Assembly (NCBI RefSeq): GCF_002214185.1
Contig: NZ_CP022161.1
Location: forward strand, 6,889,486-6,953,485
Source: Streptomyces capitiformicae
GTDB lineage: Bacteria > Actinomycetota > Actinomycetes > Streptomycetales > Streptomycetaceae
Direction: 5' to 3'
Length of the DNA: 64,000 nt
In this document: positions 52,371 to 61,133 of the stretch, piece after piece
Layout: each line of letters starts with the position of its first letter
Position numbering within the stretch: position 1 is the first letter of the stretch
The notes under the pieces: generated by a model
What the model saw: only the letters and a program-made list of their open reading frames with translations
Told to the model about the DNA's origin: nothing
Databases searched by the model: none
Program-made: the position numbers and the translations under genes

Positions 52371-53045
52371 TCAGTGCGAAGGCGGGCCCTCGGCGGCCGC
52401 GAGCATGACGCGCGCGGCCTCCTCGACATGAGTCATGGCGGCGGCCTGGGCCGCCTCTCCGTCGCGTGCGTCGACGGCGTCCGCGATCGCGGTCACCTCG
52501 TCCGCGCTGCGCTCCGCCCGGCCTTCCTGGGCGAGAGTCAGCGCCCTCAGCCGGGTCACGCGATGCTGGAGCGTCTGCACGGTCTGGTGCAGGACGGGAT
52601 TGCCGCAACCCCGGAACAACACGTCGTACGCCCTGGACTTGGCCTTCAGGAGAGCGGCGGCGTCCGCACCCTTCGCGGTCTCCTCGGCCAGCTCGGTGAC
52701 GGCCGCCCGGAAGGCGGCCCGGTCCTGGTCGCTCGCGTGCTCGGCGAAGAGCCGGGCGGCCAGTCCCTCGAGGGATGACCGCACCTGATAGACGTGCCGG
52801 GCGGTCGCGGTGGAGATGACCGTGACGCTGGTACCGCGGCCGTTGTGCGACTCGACCAGCCCTTCGGCCTGCAACTGCCGTAGAGCCTCGCGCACCGAGG
52901 CGCGGCTGGCCGAGGTCATCTCGCACAGCTCGCGTTCGACGAGCAGCTGCCCGGGTGTCAGCCGCTGATCGACGATGGCGTCCCGCAGGATGTTCGCGAC
53001 CTGCTCGCGGATGGGGGCATGTCGTTGCACCTGCATGTCGGTCAT
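52371..53045 (-). CDS. GntR-family (FadR/FCD-type) regulator
   Basis: A 224-residue regulator. Winged helix: IREQVANILRDAIVDQRLTPGQLLVERELCEMTSASRASVREALRQLQAEGLVESHNGRGTSVTVI (about residues 8-75), followed by an all-helical FCD ligand domain. ATG 53045 chosen over an in-frame GTG at 53096. It diverges from the carboxymuconolactone decarboxylase-like gene, with two candidate operators between, and its motif also precedes demethylase 2 and folD. It probably represses these genes until an aromatic acid binds. Confidence 0.87.
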   Translation of the reverse strand: MTDMQVQRHAPIREQVANILRDAIVDQRLTPGQLLVERELCEMTSASRASVREALRQLQAEGLVESHNGRGTSVTVISTATARHVYQVRSSLEGLAARLFAEHASDQDRAAFRAAVTELAEETAKGADAAALLKAKSRAYDVLFRGCGNPVLHQTVQTLQHRVTRLRALTLAQEGRAERSADEVTAIADAVDARDGEAAQAAAMTHVEEAARVMLAAAEGPPSH

Positions 53046-53070
53046 GCGCCGAGGATACGTGAGGTCCACA

Positions 53071-53083
53071 GCTGTCCGACAGC
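53071..53083. promoter_or_regulatory. GntR-type operator, gntR promoter
   Basis: GCTGTCCGACAGC, perfect 6-bp arms around one central C. It lies 26 bases upstream of the gntR ATG and resembles the TGTCAGACA/TGTCTGACA core of the other sites. Confidence 0.6.
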
Positions 53084-53106
53084 CGCTAGGTGACATCTTT
53101 CGCGCT

Positions 53107-53123
53107 TTGTCTGACAGCTGCTA
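53107..53123. promoter_or_regulatory. GntR-type operator, decarboxylase operon promoter
   Basis: TTGTCTGACAGCTGCTA, the exact reverse complement of the site at 52313-52329. It lies 65 bases upstream of the GTG start at 53188. Confidence 0.75.
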
Positions 53124-53187
53124 TCTGCTTTCAGTCCAGATCTCGGTTATCGTGCTGCCATCGAACCGCTGACCGGAAGGCACTGGC

Positions 53188-53583
53188 GTGACTGCTCACA
53201 TGGATACGACCGATCGGCTGGCCGCGGGTGACGCCATGCGGCGTCAAGTGCTCGGCGACGAGCACGTCAACCGCTCGCGCGCCAACGCGAGCCCCTTCAG
53301 CCGGCCGCTCCAGGACCTCGTCACCGAGTACTGCTGGGGAGCGGTCTGGACTCGTCCCGGCCTCGAACCGGCCACCCGGAGCCTGCTCAACATCGGGATG
53401 CTGACGGCGCTGGGCAAGCCCGACGAACTGCGGCTGCACGTACGCGGAGCGCTCAACAACGGCTGCGCCGTGGAGCAGATCCAGGAAGTGCTGCTCCAGG
53501 CGGCCATCTACTGCGGGGTCCCGGCCGCGCTGGAGGCCTCGCGCGCCGCGCAGCAGGTCATCGCGGAGCTGGGAGATGAGTGA
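53188..53583 (+). CDS. Carboxymuconolactone decarboxylase-like protein
   Basis: A 131-residue CMD/AhpD-fold protein close in length and sequence to 4-carboxymuconolactone decarboxylase: RPLQDLVTEYCWGAVWTRPGLEPATRSLLNIGMLTALGKPDELRLHVRGALNNGCAVEQIQEVLLQAAIYCGVPAAL. The Cys-x-x-Cys of AhpD peroxidases is absent; a single Cys follows the NNG segment and another is in IYCGVP. In the protocatechuate branch it would decarboxylate gamma-carboxymuconolactone, but no protocatechuate dioxygenase is in the window. GTG start with AAGG upstream. Confidence 0.88.
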   Translation: MTAHMDTTDRLAAGDAMRRQVLGDEHVNRSRANASPFSRPLQDLVTEYCWGAVWTRPGLEPATRSLLNIGMLTALGKPDELRLHVRGALNNGCAVEQIQEVLLQAAIYCGVPAALEASRAAQQVIAELGDE

Positions 53584-54505
53584 GTTGCCCGAGAAGACGC
53601 GGGCCGCCGCCCTTGCCGGACTCGGCAAGATGGGCGCCCCGATGGCCCGACGCCTGGTCTCGGCCGGCTACGCCGTCCACGGCTACGACGTCGACGAACG
53701 GCTCCGGGTCGCTCTCGCGGCGGACGGACTGACCCCGGTGGCGTCGGTCGACGAACTGGCGGACGCGGCCGAGGACATCATCCTGATGCTGCCCAACAGC
53801 GACATCGTGGACCAGGTCGCTGAGCGCATCGCCGCCGCCGTGCGGTCCGGCGCCCGCTGCAGGCGGATCATCGACATGAGCTCCTCCGAGCCGGGCCGCA
53901 CACGCCGACTCGCCCCGCGTCTGGCCGAGTCGGGCATCGAACTCGTCGACGCGCCGGTCTCCGGCGGCGTCGGCGGTGCCGTGGCCGGCACGCTGACCCT
54001 CATGGTGGGTGGGACGGCGGAGCAGTACGAGCGGGTCCGGCCGCTCCTCGAACCGCTCGGTTCGTCGATCGTGCACGTCGGCCCAGTCGGTGCCGGACAC
54101 GCCATCAAGGCGCTGAACAACCTGATGTCGGCGTGCAGCATGCTCATCACCGCAGAGGCCATGACCGTCGCGACACGCTTCGGCATGGACCCGGCCACCG
54201 CACTCGCCGTAGTCAACTCGGCGAGTGGTCGCAGCGGCTCCACCGAGGCCAAGTTTCCCAAGTTCGTGCTGACCGGGACCTTCGACTCCGGCTTCACCGC
54301 GGCGCTCATGGCGAAGGACGTCGGAATCGCCACTCTGCTCGGCAAGGACCTGGCCGTCGAGCTGCCGCTCGCCGAGGCGGTGCAGGCACGCTGGCGCGAA
54401 CTGGCTGCCGAACTGGCGCCCGATGCCGACCACACAGAGATCGTCCGCCCGCTGGAGGCACGTCACGGTGTCAGCATCCGCGCCGCCTCGCACGTCGGTG
54501 ACTGA
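53576..54505 (+). CDS. NAD(P)-dependent beta-hydroxyacid dehydrogenase family protein
   Basis: A 309-residue enzyme of the 3-hydroxyisobutyrate/tartronate-semialdehyde dehydrogenase family: AALAGLGKMGAPMARRLVSAGYAVHGYDVD (residues 13-42), LVDAPVSGGVGGAVAGTLTLMVGG, and the catalytic Lys in GHAIKALNNLM. The first Rossmann glycine motif is LGKMG rather than GxGxMG. Its ATG lies inside the 3' end of the preceding gene (8-base overlap), so co-translation is expected. Substrate unknown; a hydroxy acid from ring cleavage is plausible. Confidence 0.88.
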   Translation: MSELPEKTRAAALAGLGKMGAPMARRLVSAGYAVHGYDVDERLRVALAADGLTPVASVDELADAAEDIILMLPNSDIVDQVAERIAAAVRSGARCRRIIDMSSSEPGRTRRLAPRLAESGIELVDAPVSGGVGGAVAGTLTLMVGGTAEQYERVRPLLEPLGSSIVHVGPVGAGHAIKALNNLMSACSMLITAEAMTVATRFGMDPATALAVVNSASGRSGSTEAKFPKFVLTGTFDSGFTAALMAKDVGIATLLGKDLAVELPLAEAVQARWRELAAELAPDADHTEIVRPLEARHGVSIRAASHVGD

Positions 54506-55277
54506 CTCCTGGGAGGCCTTCGCCGTCCGCTTCGGCCGTCACAGGCTGCGGCGGAGCGCCTTCTACCTGAACTACGCCGGATACGGCGAGCCCGACGACG
54601 ACGTCACGATGGACTACTACTTCTGGGTAATCCGTGGCCCCGCCGGAACCATCGTGGTCGACACCGGCTTCGCCCCCGAGGTAGGCAGGCGTCGGGGACG
54701 CGAGGTCCTGGCCGATCCGATGGAACTGCTGGGCCGACTCGGCGTGGACGCGTCGACGGTGCGCACGGTGGTCGTGACGCATGCCCACTACGACCACATC
54801 GGCAACCTCGCCCGCTTCCCCTCCGCCGAGGTGGTGATGAGCCGCCGCGAACACGAGTTCTGGCAGGGGCCGTTCGCGGTCCGGGGGCACTTCGCGATCC
54901 CCACGGAGACCGCGGAACTCCGCCATCTCTCGAGTCTGCGCACGACGGGCAGGCTGACCCTCGTCGAGGAGACGTATCAACTGGCTCCGGGCGTCGAGCT
55001 TTTGGAGGTCGGCGGACACACTCCCGGTCAGCTCGTCGTCCTGGTGCGCGGGGCGGGCGGCACCGTGGCGCTGGCTTCCGACGCGATCCACACGTACGAG
55101 GAGTACGAACGGGACCGTCCCTTCGGGATCGTGGCCGACGTGCCCGCGATGTACCGGGCCTACGACCGCATCCGGGAGCTGGAACAGCAGGGCGTCAGGG
55201 TCGTGGCCGGCCACGACCCTGACGTCATGACCCGCTTCACTCCCTACTTCACGGACACCGTCTGCCGCCTGCTCTAG
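54468..55277 (+). CDS. Metallo-beta-lactamase-fold hydrolase (lactonase-like)
   Basis: A hydrolase of about 269 residues with HxHxDH in VVTHAHYDHIGNLARF, a further His in LEVGGHTPGQLVVL, Asp in ALASDAIHTYEEYE and His in VVAGHDP. This matches the AiiA/AttM-like lactonase group. GTG 54468 is preferred because GGAGG ends 9 bases upstream, inside the preceding gene; GTG 54498 is an alternative. In an operon with a muconolactone-decarboxylase-like protein, lactone hydrolysis (such as an enol-lactone) is a reasonable role. Similar in type to the hydrolase at 3.5 kb. Confidence 0.83.
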   Translation: MSASAPPRTSVTDSWEAFAVRFGRHRLRRSAFYLNYAGYGEPDDDVTMDYYFWVIRGPAGTIVVDTGFAPEVGRRRGREVLADPMELLGRLGVDASTVRTVVVTHAHYDHIGNLARFPSAEVVMSRREHEFWQGPFAVRGHFAIPTETAELRHLSSLRTTGRLTLVEETYQLAPGVELLEVGGHTPGQLVVLVRGAGGTVALASDAIHTYEEYERDRPFGIVADVPAMYRAYDRIRELEQQGVRVVAGHDPDVMTRFTPYFTDTVCRLL

Positions 55278-55311
55278 AGGACCGGGATATCGCGGATGAC
55301 TTGCACCGTGA

Positions 55312-55941
55312 GTGTGCTCGCCGAGTTCGCCAAGGCCTCGGTGTCCCGACTGTCCGAACCGGTTGATAGGCGACTGCCCGAGCGCCAAGCGGGGCGGCGA
55401 GGTTGTCCTGATTGACGGCACCCTGGTGGCCACCGTGCGCGGCAGCGGACGCGACAACCGGCCCAACTACTCGGGAAAACACCGACGTCACGGCCTGCAC
55501 TTCCTCGCGCTGACCGACGAGCAGGGCCGCCTGAACTGGATCTTCGCGGCCCGCCCCGGACACACCCACGACATCACCGCCGCTCGCCTCGACCCCATCC
55601 TCAAACACCTGCGGGCCGCTGGCCTCGGCGCCCTGCCCGACCTCGGCTTCCTCGACCTGGACGACAACACCGACGCCCCGGTCGTCGTCACCGCCTACAA
55701 GGCCACCCGCGCGCGCAAGCTCACCGACGGTCAGAAGGACGCCAACCGGCTCCTGGCCGCCGGTCGCGCTCCCGTCGAGCACAGCTTCGCCGACGTCAAG
55801 GCGAGTCACACGCTCACCAAGCTCGGCACCGACCCCGCCCGCGCCACCGACCTCCTGCGCGCGCTCCTCGTACTGACGCACCTCGAGATCAACTTACGAC
55901 CGATGATCGAGAGCGTCGGCAGCCGCCCGCGATCTGCGTGA
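55312..55941 (+). mobile_element. IS5-type transposase, N-terminally truncated
   Basis: The readable part begins in CPSAKRGGEVVLIDGTLVATVRG, where the first catalytic Asp lies, and continues GKHRRHGLHFLALTDEQGRLNWIFAARPGHTHDITAARL, a second Asp in ALPDLGFLDLDDN, and the catalytic Glu in RAPVEHSFADVKA. The N-terminal helix-turn-helix is missing and the first codons (55312-55370) look unrelated. Inverted repeats were not found. It separates the decarboxylase operon from the purU/demethylase operon. Confidence 0.7.
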
Positions 55942-56378
55942 ATACGCCACCCGCCTCACCTGCAACGTCACGATGGCGGAGCCCCGGAGTTCTCGACGCG
56001 TCGGGCTCGGCGCCTCCTGGGGTGCCGCCTTTGATGGTGATGCACGTCGTCGTCACCGTCGCAGCAGTCGTCAGTTTCGCTCGGATGCTCCCGGTGTCCC
56101 GCACTACGATGCGAGCTGGCAGGCGGTCGCATCACGGGCGTCGGCCACGACGGCCGGGTCCGCGGGGAACTCCCACGTCGCGACGTTCTCCGGCGGCACC
56201 GCGCCCGTGCGGGCCAGCAGCAAGGCGATGTCGTCCCGAGGCGGATGGTCGCCGACGTCGCACGGAGGAGACCTTCCACCGCCTCTGCCAGGAGCACGGC
56301 TGCACCGCGTTGCCGTTGCTCGGAGGCCAGGACGGACTGTTGCGGGCGCTGCTCCAGGCGGCGCCCGCAACGGAACCG
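55942..56378 (-). pseudogene. Remnant of a SpoIIE-phosphatase/HATPase protein in otherwise gene-free DNA
   Basis: On the - strand, about 56275-56104, the frame reads VGDHPPRDDIALLLARTGAVPPENVATWEFPADPAVVADARDATACQLAS. This matches the junction between PP2C/SpoIIE phosphatase and anti-sigma-factor-type ATPase domains in Streptomyces signalling proteins. Neither domain is complete and no start is present. The rest of the stretch shows nothing recognisable. Confidence 0.55.
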
Positions 56379-57236
56379 TCAGTCCGGAAAGACCACGGTC
56401 GTACGTCCGTTGAGGAGCACTCGGCTCTCCAGATGATGGCGGACAGCCCTGGCCAGCACGCGCCGCTCGATGTCCCGCCCCTTGCGGACCAGTTGCTCGG
56501 GCGTGTCCCGGTGGGTGACGGGCTCGACGTCCTGGGCGATGATCGGGCCCTCATCTAGGTCGCCGGTGACGTAGTGCGCTGTCGCCCCGATCAGCTTCAC
56601 CCCGCGCTCGTACGCCTGGTGGTAGGGCTTGGCGCCCTTGAAGCCCGGCAGGAACGAGTGGTGGATGTTGATGCAGCGGCCTGCCAGGCTGGCGGACAGC
56701 TCGTCCGACAGGATCTGCATGTAGCGGGCGAGGACCACGAGGTCGACCTCATACTCGTCGACGATCGCGAGCAGTTTGGCTTCCTGCTCCGGCTTGTTCT
56801 CCTTGGTCACCGGCAGGTGATGGAACGGGACGTCGGACAGGTCGATGTGCTGGTAGACCTCGCGGGGATGGTTGGACACCACGCCGACCACATCCATCGG
56901 CAACTCGCCGATACGCCACCGGTAGAGCAGGTCCGCGAGGCAGTGATCGAGCTTCGAGGCCATGATGAGGACCCGCATACGGGACCGGTCCCCGGTCACC
57001 GACCAAGTGGCTGCCAGCTGGGTGAGACCGTCGGAGACGTTCTCCCGGACGGTGGTTTCGGTCACTCCGGCCGGGACGGTGAAGGCGAGTCGGCAGAAGA
57101 ACCGGCCGGTGAGCTGATCGTTGAAGTGGCTGGCCTCCTGGATGTTGCAGCCGATCGCGGCGAGGCCCGTGGTGACCCGGCTGACGATGCCGGGCCGGTC
57201 GTCGCAGGCGAACTTTAGAGTGAAAGCGGTGGACAT
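56379..57236 (-). CDS. purU: Formyltetrahydrofolate deformylase, copy 2
   Basis: A 285-residue paralogue of the 45 kb enzyme with an N-terminal ACT domain ([34 protein letters not shown]) and catalytic segments [73 protein letters not shown] precedes the ATG. It directly follows demethylase 3 by 24 bases, so demethylation and formate release are transcribed together. It is the last gene of the operon that starts at 63.4 kb. Confidence 0.94.
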   Translation of the reverse strand: MSTAFTLKFACDDRPGIVSRVTTGLAAIGCNIQEASHFNDQLTGRFFCRLAFTVPAGVTETTVRENVSDGLTQLAATWSVTGDRSRMRVLIMASKLDHCLADLLYRWRIGELPMDVVGVVSNHPREVYQHIDLSDVPFHHLPVTKENKPEQEAKLLAIVDEYEVDLVVLARYMQILSDELSASLAGRCINIHHSFLPGFKGAKPYHQAYERGVKLIGATAHYVTGDLDEGPIIAQDVEPVTHRDTPEQLVRKGRDIERRVLARAVRHHLESRVLLNGRTTVVFPD

Positions 57237-57260
57237 GACGGTCGCCGTTCCTTTCCGGGG

Positions 57261-58544
57261 TCACGCTTGATGCAGGTCGGCGCGGCGCCGGTCGGGCTTG
57301 TAGGGCGCGGCGGCGACGGTCGCCCGGATCGCCTTCTGCGGTCCGCCGGGCTCTCCCCAGTGGACGGTGACCTGGGTGCCCGGCTCGCTGTGCGCGACGT
57401 CGACAGTGCATAGCGAGAGCATTTGCCGGTAGTAGTAGCTGTAGCCGCGGGAGGTGGCGATCCCAACGAGGTCGTCGCCGGCGGTGACCTTGTCCGCCCA
57501 CATGAAGCCGCGCTGGTCACGGGGCATGTCCATGAACGGGTAGTGCTCGCCCGGTCGGAACATCGACGCGAAGACGTCCGCCACGTCGTTGCCGTTCCAC
57601 ACCAGGGTCCGCATGACGCGCCGGGGCGCGGCCTTCTCCGCCTCCAGCGCCTCGCGGCCCAGGAAGTCGTGGTCGAAGTTGATGTTGCGGGCCCAGCCCA
57701 GCTCCACCGGGCTGCGGTAGTAGTCGCTGATCTCGGCGCCGTCGTAGGAACCGGCGATGTAGGCCGGCTGCGCGAAGGACGGCATGGAGGAGGTGAAGAA
57801 CTCGCGGTAGCTCTTCATGTCCTCGTCGAAGATGGCAGGGATGTAGTCGGTGGCGATGGTCGGGAAGCACGCCTCCAGGTGGTTGATCATGGTGGCGCGG
57901 GCACCGAGCTTGCGGATCCCGAACTCCTGGCCGGCCTCGAGGATGGCGTCGTAGACGTCCTGCTTGGCGGCCATGGGGCCCTGGAGCTCGAAGCCGATTT
58001 CCCCGGCCATGCCTTGCCGCAGCGCGTACAACTCGTGGTCGGCGATCTTCAGGGAGTTGACCCACATGAACTTGGTCTCGCGCAGGTTCGATGAGCCCGA
58101 GACCTTTTCGAGGAGCTTCACCGAATTGGGGCCGGAGACCTGGAGGATGAACCAGTCGTCCCGCTCCACCTTGACGTCGTAGTCGGTCGTGCCCAGGTAG
58201 TTGCGGACCCAGAAGCCACCGCGGCCGTGCAGCATGAACTCCTCGTCGCCGAAGCGGGTGAGGATGCCCTCGTGGATGACCTTGCCGTCCTGGTTGGTGT
58301 GGATGGCGTGCTTGGACTGGCCGAGGGCGAAGTTCGCGAGGGTGTTGACGGTGATGTCGCCGAGCATGGTGAGCGCGTCGGGGCCGGTGATCCGGTGCTG
58401 CCACAGGAACGACCAGTCCCCGATGTAGCAGGCGTCCTTCCAGGACATGCTCTCGTCGAGCCAGTCGGTGTACTCGGGCTGTCCGAACCGGCTCCAGGCG
58501 TAGCCCTCCGGTGGAGTGCGCATGCTGCTGACGGTGTATTTCAT
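57261..58544 (-). CDS. Folate-dependent O-demethylase, LigM/DesA-like (GcvT fold), copy 3
   Basis: A 427-residue protein of the same size and layout as copy 2, with MRTPPEGYAWSRFGQPEYTDWLDESMSWKDACYIGDWSFLWQHRITGPDAL, LRQGMAGEIGFELQGP, INHLEACFPTIATDYIPAIF, NINFDHDFLGREAL and GYSYYYRQMLSLCTVDV. The differences from copy 2 are spread throughout, so the two are distinct enzymes rather than a recent duplication, perhaps acting at different methoxy positions. It lies between a LigW-like decarboxylase and purU in one operon. Confidence 0.86.
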   Translation of the reverse strand: MKYTVSSMRTPPEGYAWSRFGQPEYTDWLDESMSWKDACYIGDWSFLWQHRITGPDALTMLGDITVNTLANFALGQSKHAIHTNQDGKVIHEGILTRFGDEEFMLHGRGGFWVRNYLGTTDYDVKVERDDWFILQVSGPNSVKLLEKVSGSSNLRETKFMWVNSLKIADHELYALRQGMAGEIGFELQGPMAAKQDVYDAILEAGQEFGIRKLGARATMINHLEACFPTIATDYIPAIFDEDMKSYREFFTSSMPSFAQPAYIAGSYDGAEISDYYRSPVELGWARNINFDHDFLGREALEAEKAAPRRVMRTLVWNGNDVADVFASMFRPGEHYPFMDMPRDQRGFMWADKVTAGDDLVGIATSRGYSYYYRQMLSLCTVDVAHSEPGTQVTVHWGEPGGPQKAIRATVAAAPYKPDRRRADLHQA

Positions 58545-58585
58545 GTCGTCCCTTGGGATTGGTGCGGGCTCTGGGCGTTCTGGGC

Positions 58586-59617
58586 TCAGCGGAGCTGGAA
58601 GAGATTCTCGGCGGTGGTCTGGAAGAAGGCCTTCAGCCCGGCGGTGCCGAGCGGGAGGTCGTCCTGGGCGGTGACCTCGTCCGGGGCGTACTGGTACGGG
58701 TAGTCCATGGCGTACAGCACCCGGCCGGCTCCGAGGACTTCGCGGCAGAACATGATCGCGGGGGCCCAGGGCATGCCGCTGGTGGTGACCCAGACGTTCT
58801 CCCGCAGGTAGTCGCTGACCTTGCGCTGGAGGGGCTTGATGACGGGGTAGCGCTTGGCGCGGACGGTGGCCTCGTGCATGTAGTCCAGGCGGTAGAGCCA
58901 GAACGGAAGGGCTTCGCCGAGGTGTCCGACGACGATCTTGAGGCGTGGGAAGCGGTCGAAGACGCCGGAAGTGATGATGCGCAGCAGGTGCATGCCGGTC
59001 TCGACGGCGAAGCCGTAGATCGCGCCGTCCAGACCCGCTTCCAGCAGTGGCCCGATCATCGCGGGGGAAGGCGTGTTGGGGTGGAGGTAGATCGGGGTGT
59101 CGTGGGCCTCGGCCGCCTCGAAGATGGGCCAGAACTTGGGGTCGTCCAAGTACTCGCCTCGGGTGTGCGAGTTGATGATGACGCCCTTCAGCCCCAGGTC
59201 ACGATGGCCGCGTTCGATCTCGCGGGCGGCGTGCTCCGGGTCCTGTGGGGCGACGGCGGTGAGGCCGCTGAAGCGGTCGGGGTGGCTGCGGATCGCCTCG
59301 GCGAGCCGGTTGTTGGCGAGTTCGGCGATGGCGACCGCCTCGGACCGCGGCAGGATCTGCGTGCCGGGGGAGGTGAGCGAGATGACCTGGCGGTCGACGC
59401 CCGCGGCGTCCATGTCGGCCAGCCGTCGCTCGCCGAGGTCGGGGAGGCGTTCGAGGATGAAGTCGGTGCGTGCGCTTCGGTGGTTGACGTAGAAGCCCAT
59501 CAGGCTGTCGAATCCCGGGTCGCCGTGATCGTTCCGCTTGATCATGTCCCGCCACAGATCGAGGAGTTCCGGCGGAGCGAACGCCTCCTCGGTGGCGATG
59601 CGTGCGTAGTCAGGCAT
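58586..59617 (-). CDS. Amidohydrolase-family decarboxylase (LigW/gamma-resorcylate decarboxylase-like)
   Basis: A 343-residue ACMSD-type TIM barrel. The N-terminal IATEEAF (residues 7-13, replacing the usual HxH) is typical of 5-carboxyvanillate and gamma-resorcylate decarboxylases. Further metal and active-site segments are IYLHPNTPSP, VVGHLGEALPFWLYRLDYM and YAMDYPYQY. It should remove a ring carboxyl ortho to a hydroxyl. Its ATG lies 8 bases inside the aldehyde dehydrogenase gene end. Downstream demethylase and purU suggest a vanillate- or resorcylate-like substrate. Confidence 0.88.
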   Translation of the reverse strand: MPDYARIATEEAFAPPELLDLWRDMIKRNDHGDPGFDSLMGFYVNHRSARTDFILERLPDLGERRLADMDAAGVDRQVISLTSPGTQILPRSEAVAIAELANNRLAEAIRSHPDRFSGLTAVAPQDPEHAAREIERGHRDLGLKGVIINSHTRGEYLDDPKFWPIFEAAEAHDTPIYLHPNTPSPAMIGPLLEAGLDGAIYGFAVETGMHLLRIITSGVFDRFPRLKIVVGHLGEALPFWLYRLDYMHEATVRAKRYPVIKPLQRKVSDYLRENVWVTTSGMPWAPAIMFCREVLGAGRVLYAMDYPYQYAPDEVTAQDDLPLGTAGLKAFFQTTAENLFQLR

Positions 59618-61133
59618 GGTCGTCGGCTCCTTCCGCGGCGCGCAGCAGGGTGTTCCAGTGGTCGGTGCCGGGCAGCAGCGACGGGTCGTCGTAGGTGACC
59701 ACGGCCTGCTGTTCCATGCACTCCAGGACGGAGGTCAGGCCGTGGGTGCGGCCGATGCCGCTGTGCTTGATGCCGCCGAACGGCACGGACATCGGCGAGG
59801 CGCCTACGCGGTGGACGTTGACGAAGGCGGTCCCGGCCTCCAGGCGGCGGGCCAGTGCCCAGGCGCGGTCGGTGTCGGCGGACCAGACGGACGCGGCCAG
59901 GCCGTAGTCGGTCGAGTTGGCCAGCCGGACGGCTTCCTCCTCGTCGTCGAAGGGCAGGATCGGCACGATGGGCCCGAACTGCTCCTCGGTGACCAGCGGC
60001 GCGTCGGGAGCGATGTCCGTGACGACGCTCGGGAGGATGAAGTAGCCCTCGTTCCAGCCGAAGGGGTCCAACTGCTCGCCGACGACGGTGACCTTGGCGC
60101 CGGCGGCCGCGGTGGCGTCGCGCAGGGCGAGCACGCGGTGGTACTGGGCACGGGTGGTGACCGGCCCGATGGTGGCCCGGGGGTCGCTGCCCTCGCCCAC
60201 CCGGATCCGCGAGACCAACTCCGTGAACCCGTCGGTGAATTCGGCGAGGCGGCTGCGGTGGACGTAGATCCGCTTAACGTTGTAGCAGATCTGCCCGCTG
60301 AGGCCGAACACGCCGGCGACCAGCTCGCGGAGCATCGTCTCGTCGATGACCGCGTCATGCAGAACCAACGCCGGGTCGTTTCCGCCGAGTTCGAGCGTGA
60401 CGTTCTTGATGGTCGGCGCGGCGGACGCCAGCACTCGGGACCCGGTCGCGACCGAGCCGGTGAACATCAGCCGCCGCACGGCGGGATGTTCGGACAGCGC
60501 GGCACCCGCGTCCGGGCCGAGCCCGGGTACGCGGCCGACGACTCCGGACGGGAGGGCGTCGGCGAGTACCGCGACGGCCCGGCTCAGGGCCAGCGGAGCC
60601 TCCTCCGGCGGCTTGACGATCACCGGGTTGCCCGCCATCAGGGCCGGGCCGATCGACATGAACGCCAGGAACACCGGGGTGTTCCACGGCGCGATGACCC
60701 CGACCGGGCCCATCGGCACATGCCGGGTCACCGCGCGGCCCGGCCAAGGGAGTTCGGCCGGTTCCTCGGCGGCGGCGATGTCCTCGGCCAGCCCCGCGAA
60801 GTACCGCAGCAGCCGGGGCGCGCCGCCCGCGTCGCCGTACGACTCGTGCAGCACCTTGCCCACCTCGCGGGTGAGCAGCGCGGCCAGCTCGGGAACCTCG
60901 GCCTCCAGCGCGTCGGCGGCCTTCACCAGGTACGCGGCACGCTCGGCCGGGCTCAGCGCGGCCCAGCCGGGGAAGGCGGACGCCGCCGCGCGGGCCGCGA
61001 GGTCGATCTCCCCGGCCCCGCCCAGGGCGAACTCGCCGACGACCTCGCTGATCCGCGCCGGATTGAGCACCGGCGCGAACCCGGTGGTGACCTCCTCGCC
61101 GCCGACCAGGACGGATGCGCGGGTCGCGCTCAT
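59610..61133 (-). CDS. Aldehyde dehydrogenase (aryl-aldehyde type)
   Basis: A 507-residue ALDH with VIAPWNTPVFL, catalytic Glu248 (LELGGNDP) and nucleophile Cys283 (GQICYNVKRIY). The LELGGNDP form and compact N-terminus are seen in benzaldehyde/vanillin-type dehydrogenases as well as other ALDHs. It should convert an aryl aldehyde released by the upstream oxygenase to the acid. Its ATG overlaps the hydrolase stop (ATGA at 61130-61133). Confidence 0.9.
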   Translation of the reverse strand: MSATRASVLVGGEEVTTGFAPVLNPARISEVVGEFALGGAGEIDLAARAAASAFPGWAALSPAERAAYLVKAADALEAEVPELAALLTREVGKVLHESYGDAGGAPRLLRYFAGLAEDIAAAEEPAELPWPGRAVTRHVPMGPVGVIAPWNTPVFLAFMSIGPALMAGNPVIVKPPEEAPLALSRAVAVLADALPSGVVGRVPGLGPDAGAALSEHPAVRRLMFTGSVATGSRVLASAAPTIKNVTLELGGNDPALVLHDAVIDETMLRELVAGVFGLSGQICYNVKRIYVHRSRLAEFTDGFTELVSRIRVGEGSDPRATIGPVTTRAQYHRVLALRDATAAAGAKVTVVGEQLDPFGWNEGYFILPSVVTDIAPDAPLVTEEQFGPIVPILPFDDEEEAVRLANSTDYGLAASVWSADTDRAWALARRLEAGTAFVNVHRVGASPMSVPFGGIKHSGIGRTHGLTSVLECMEQQAVVTYDDPSLLPGTDHWNTLLRAAEGADDHA

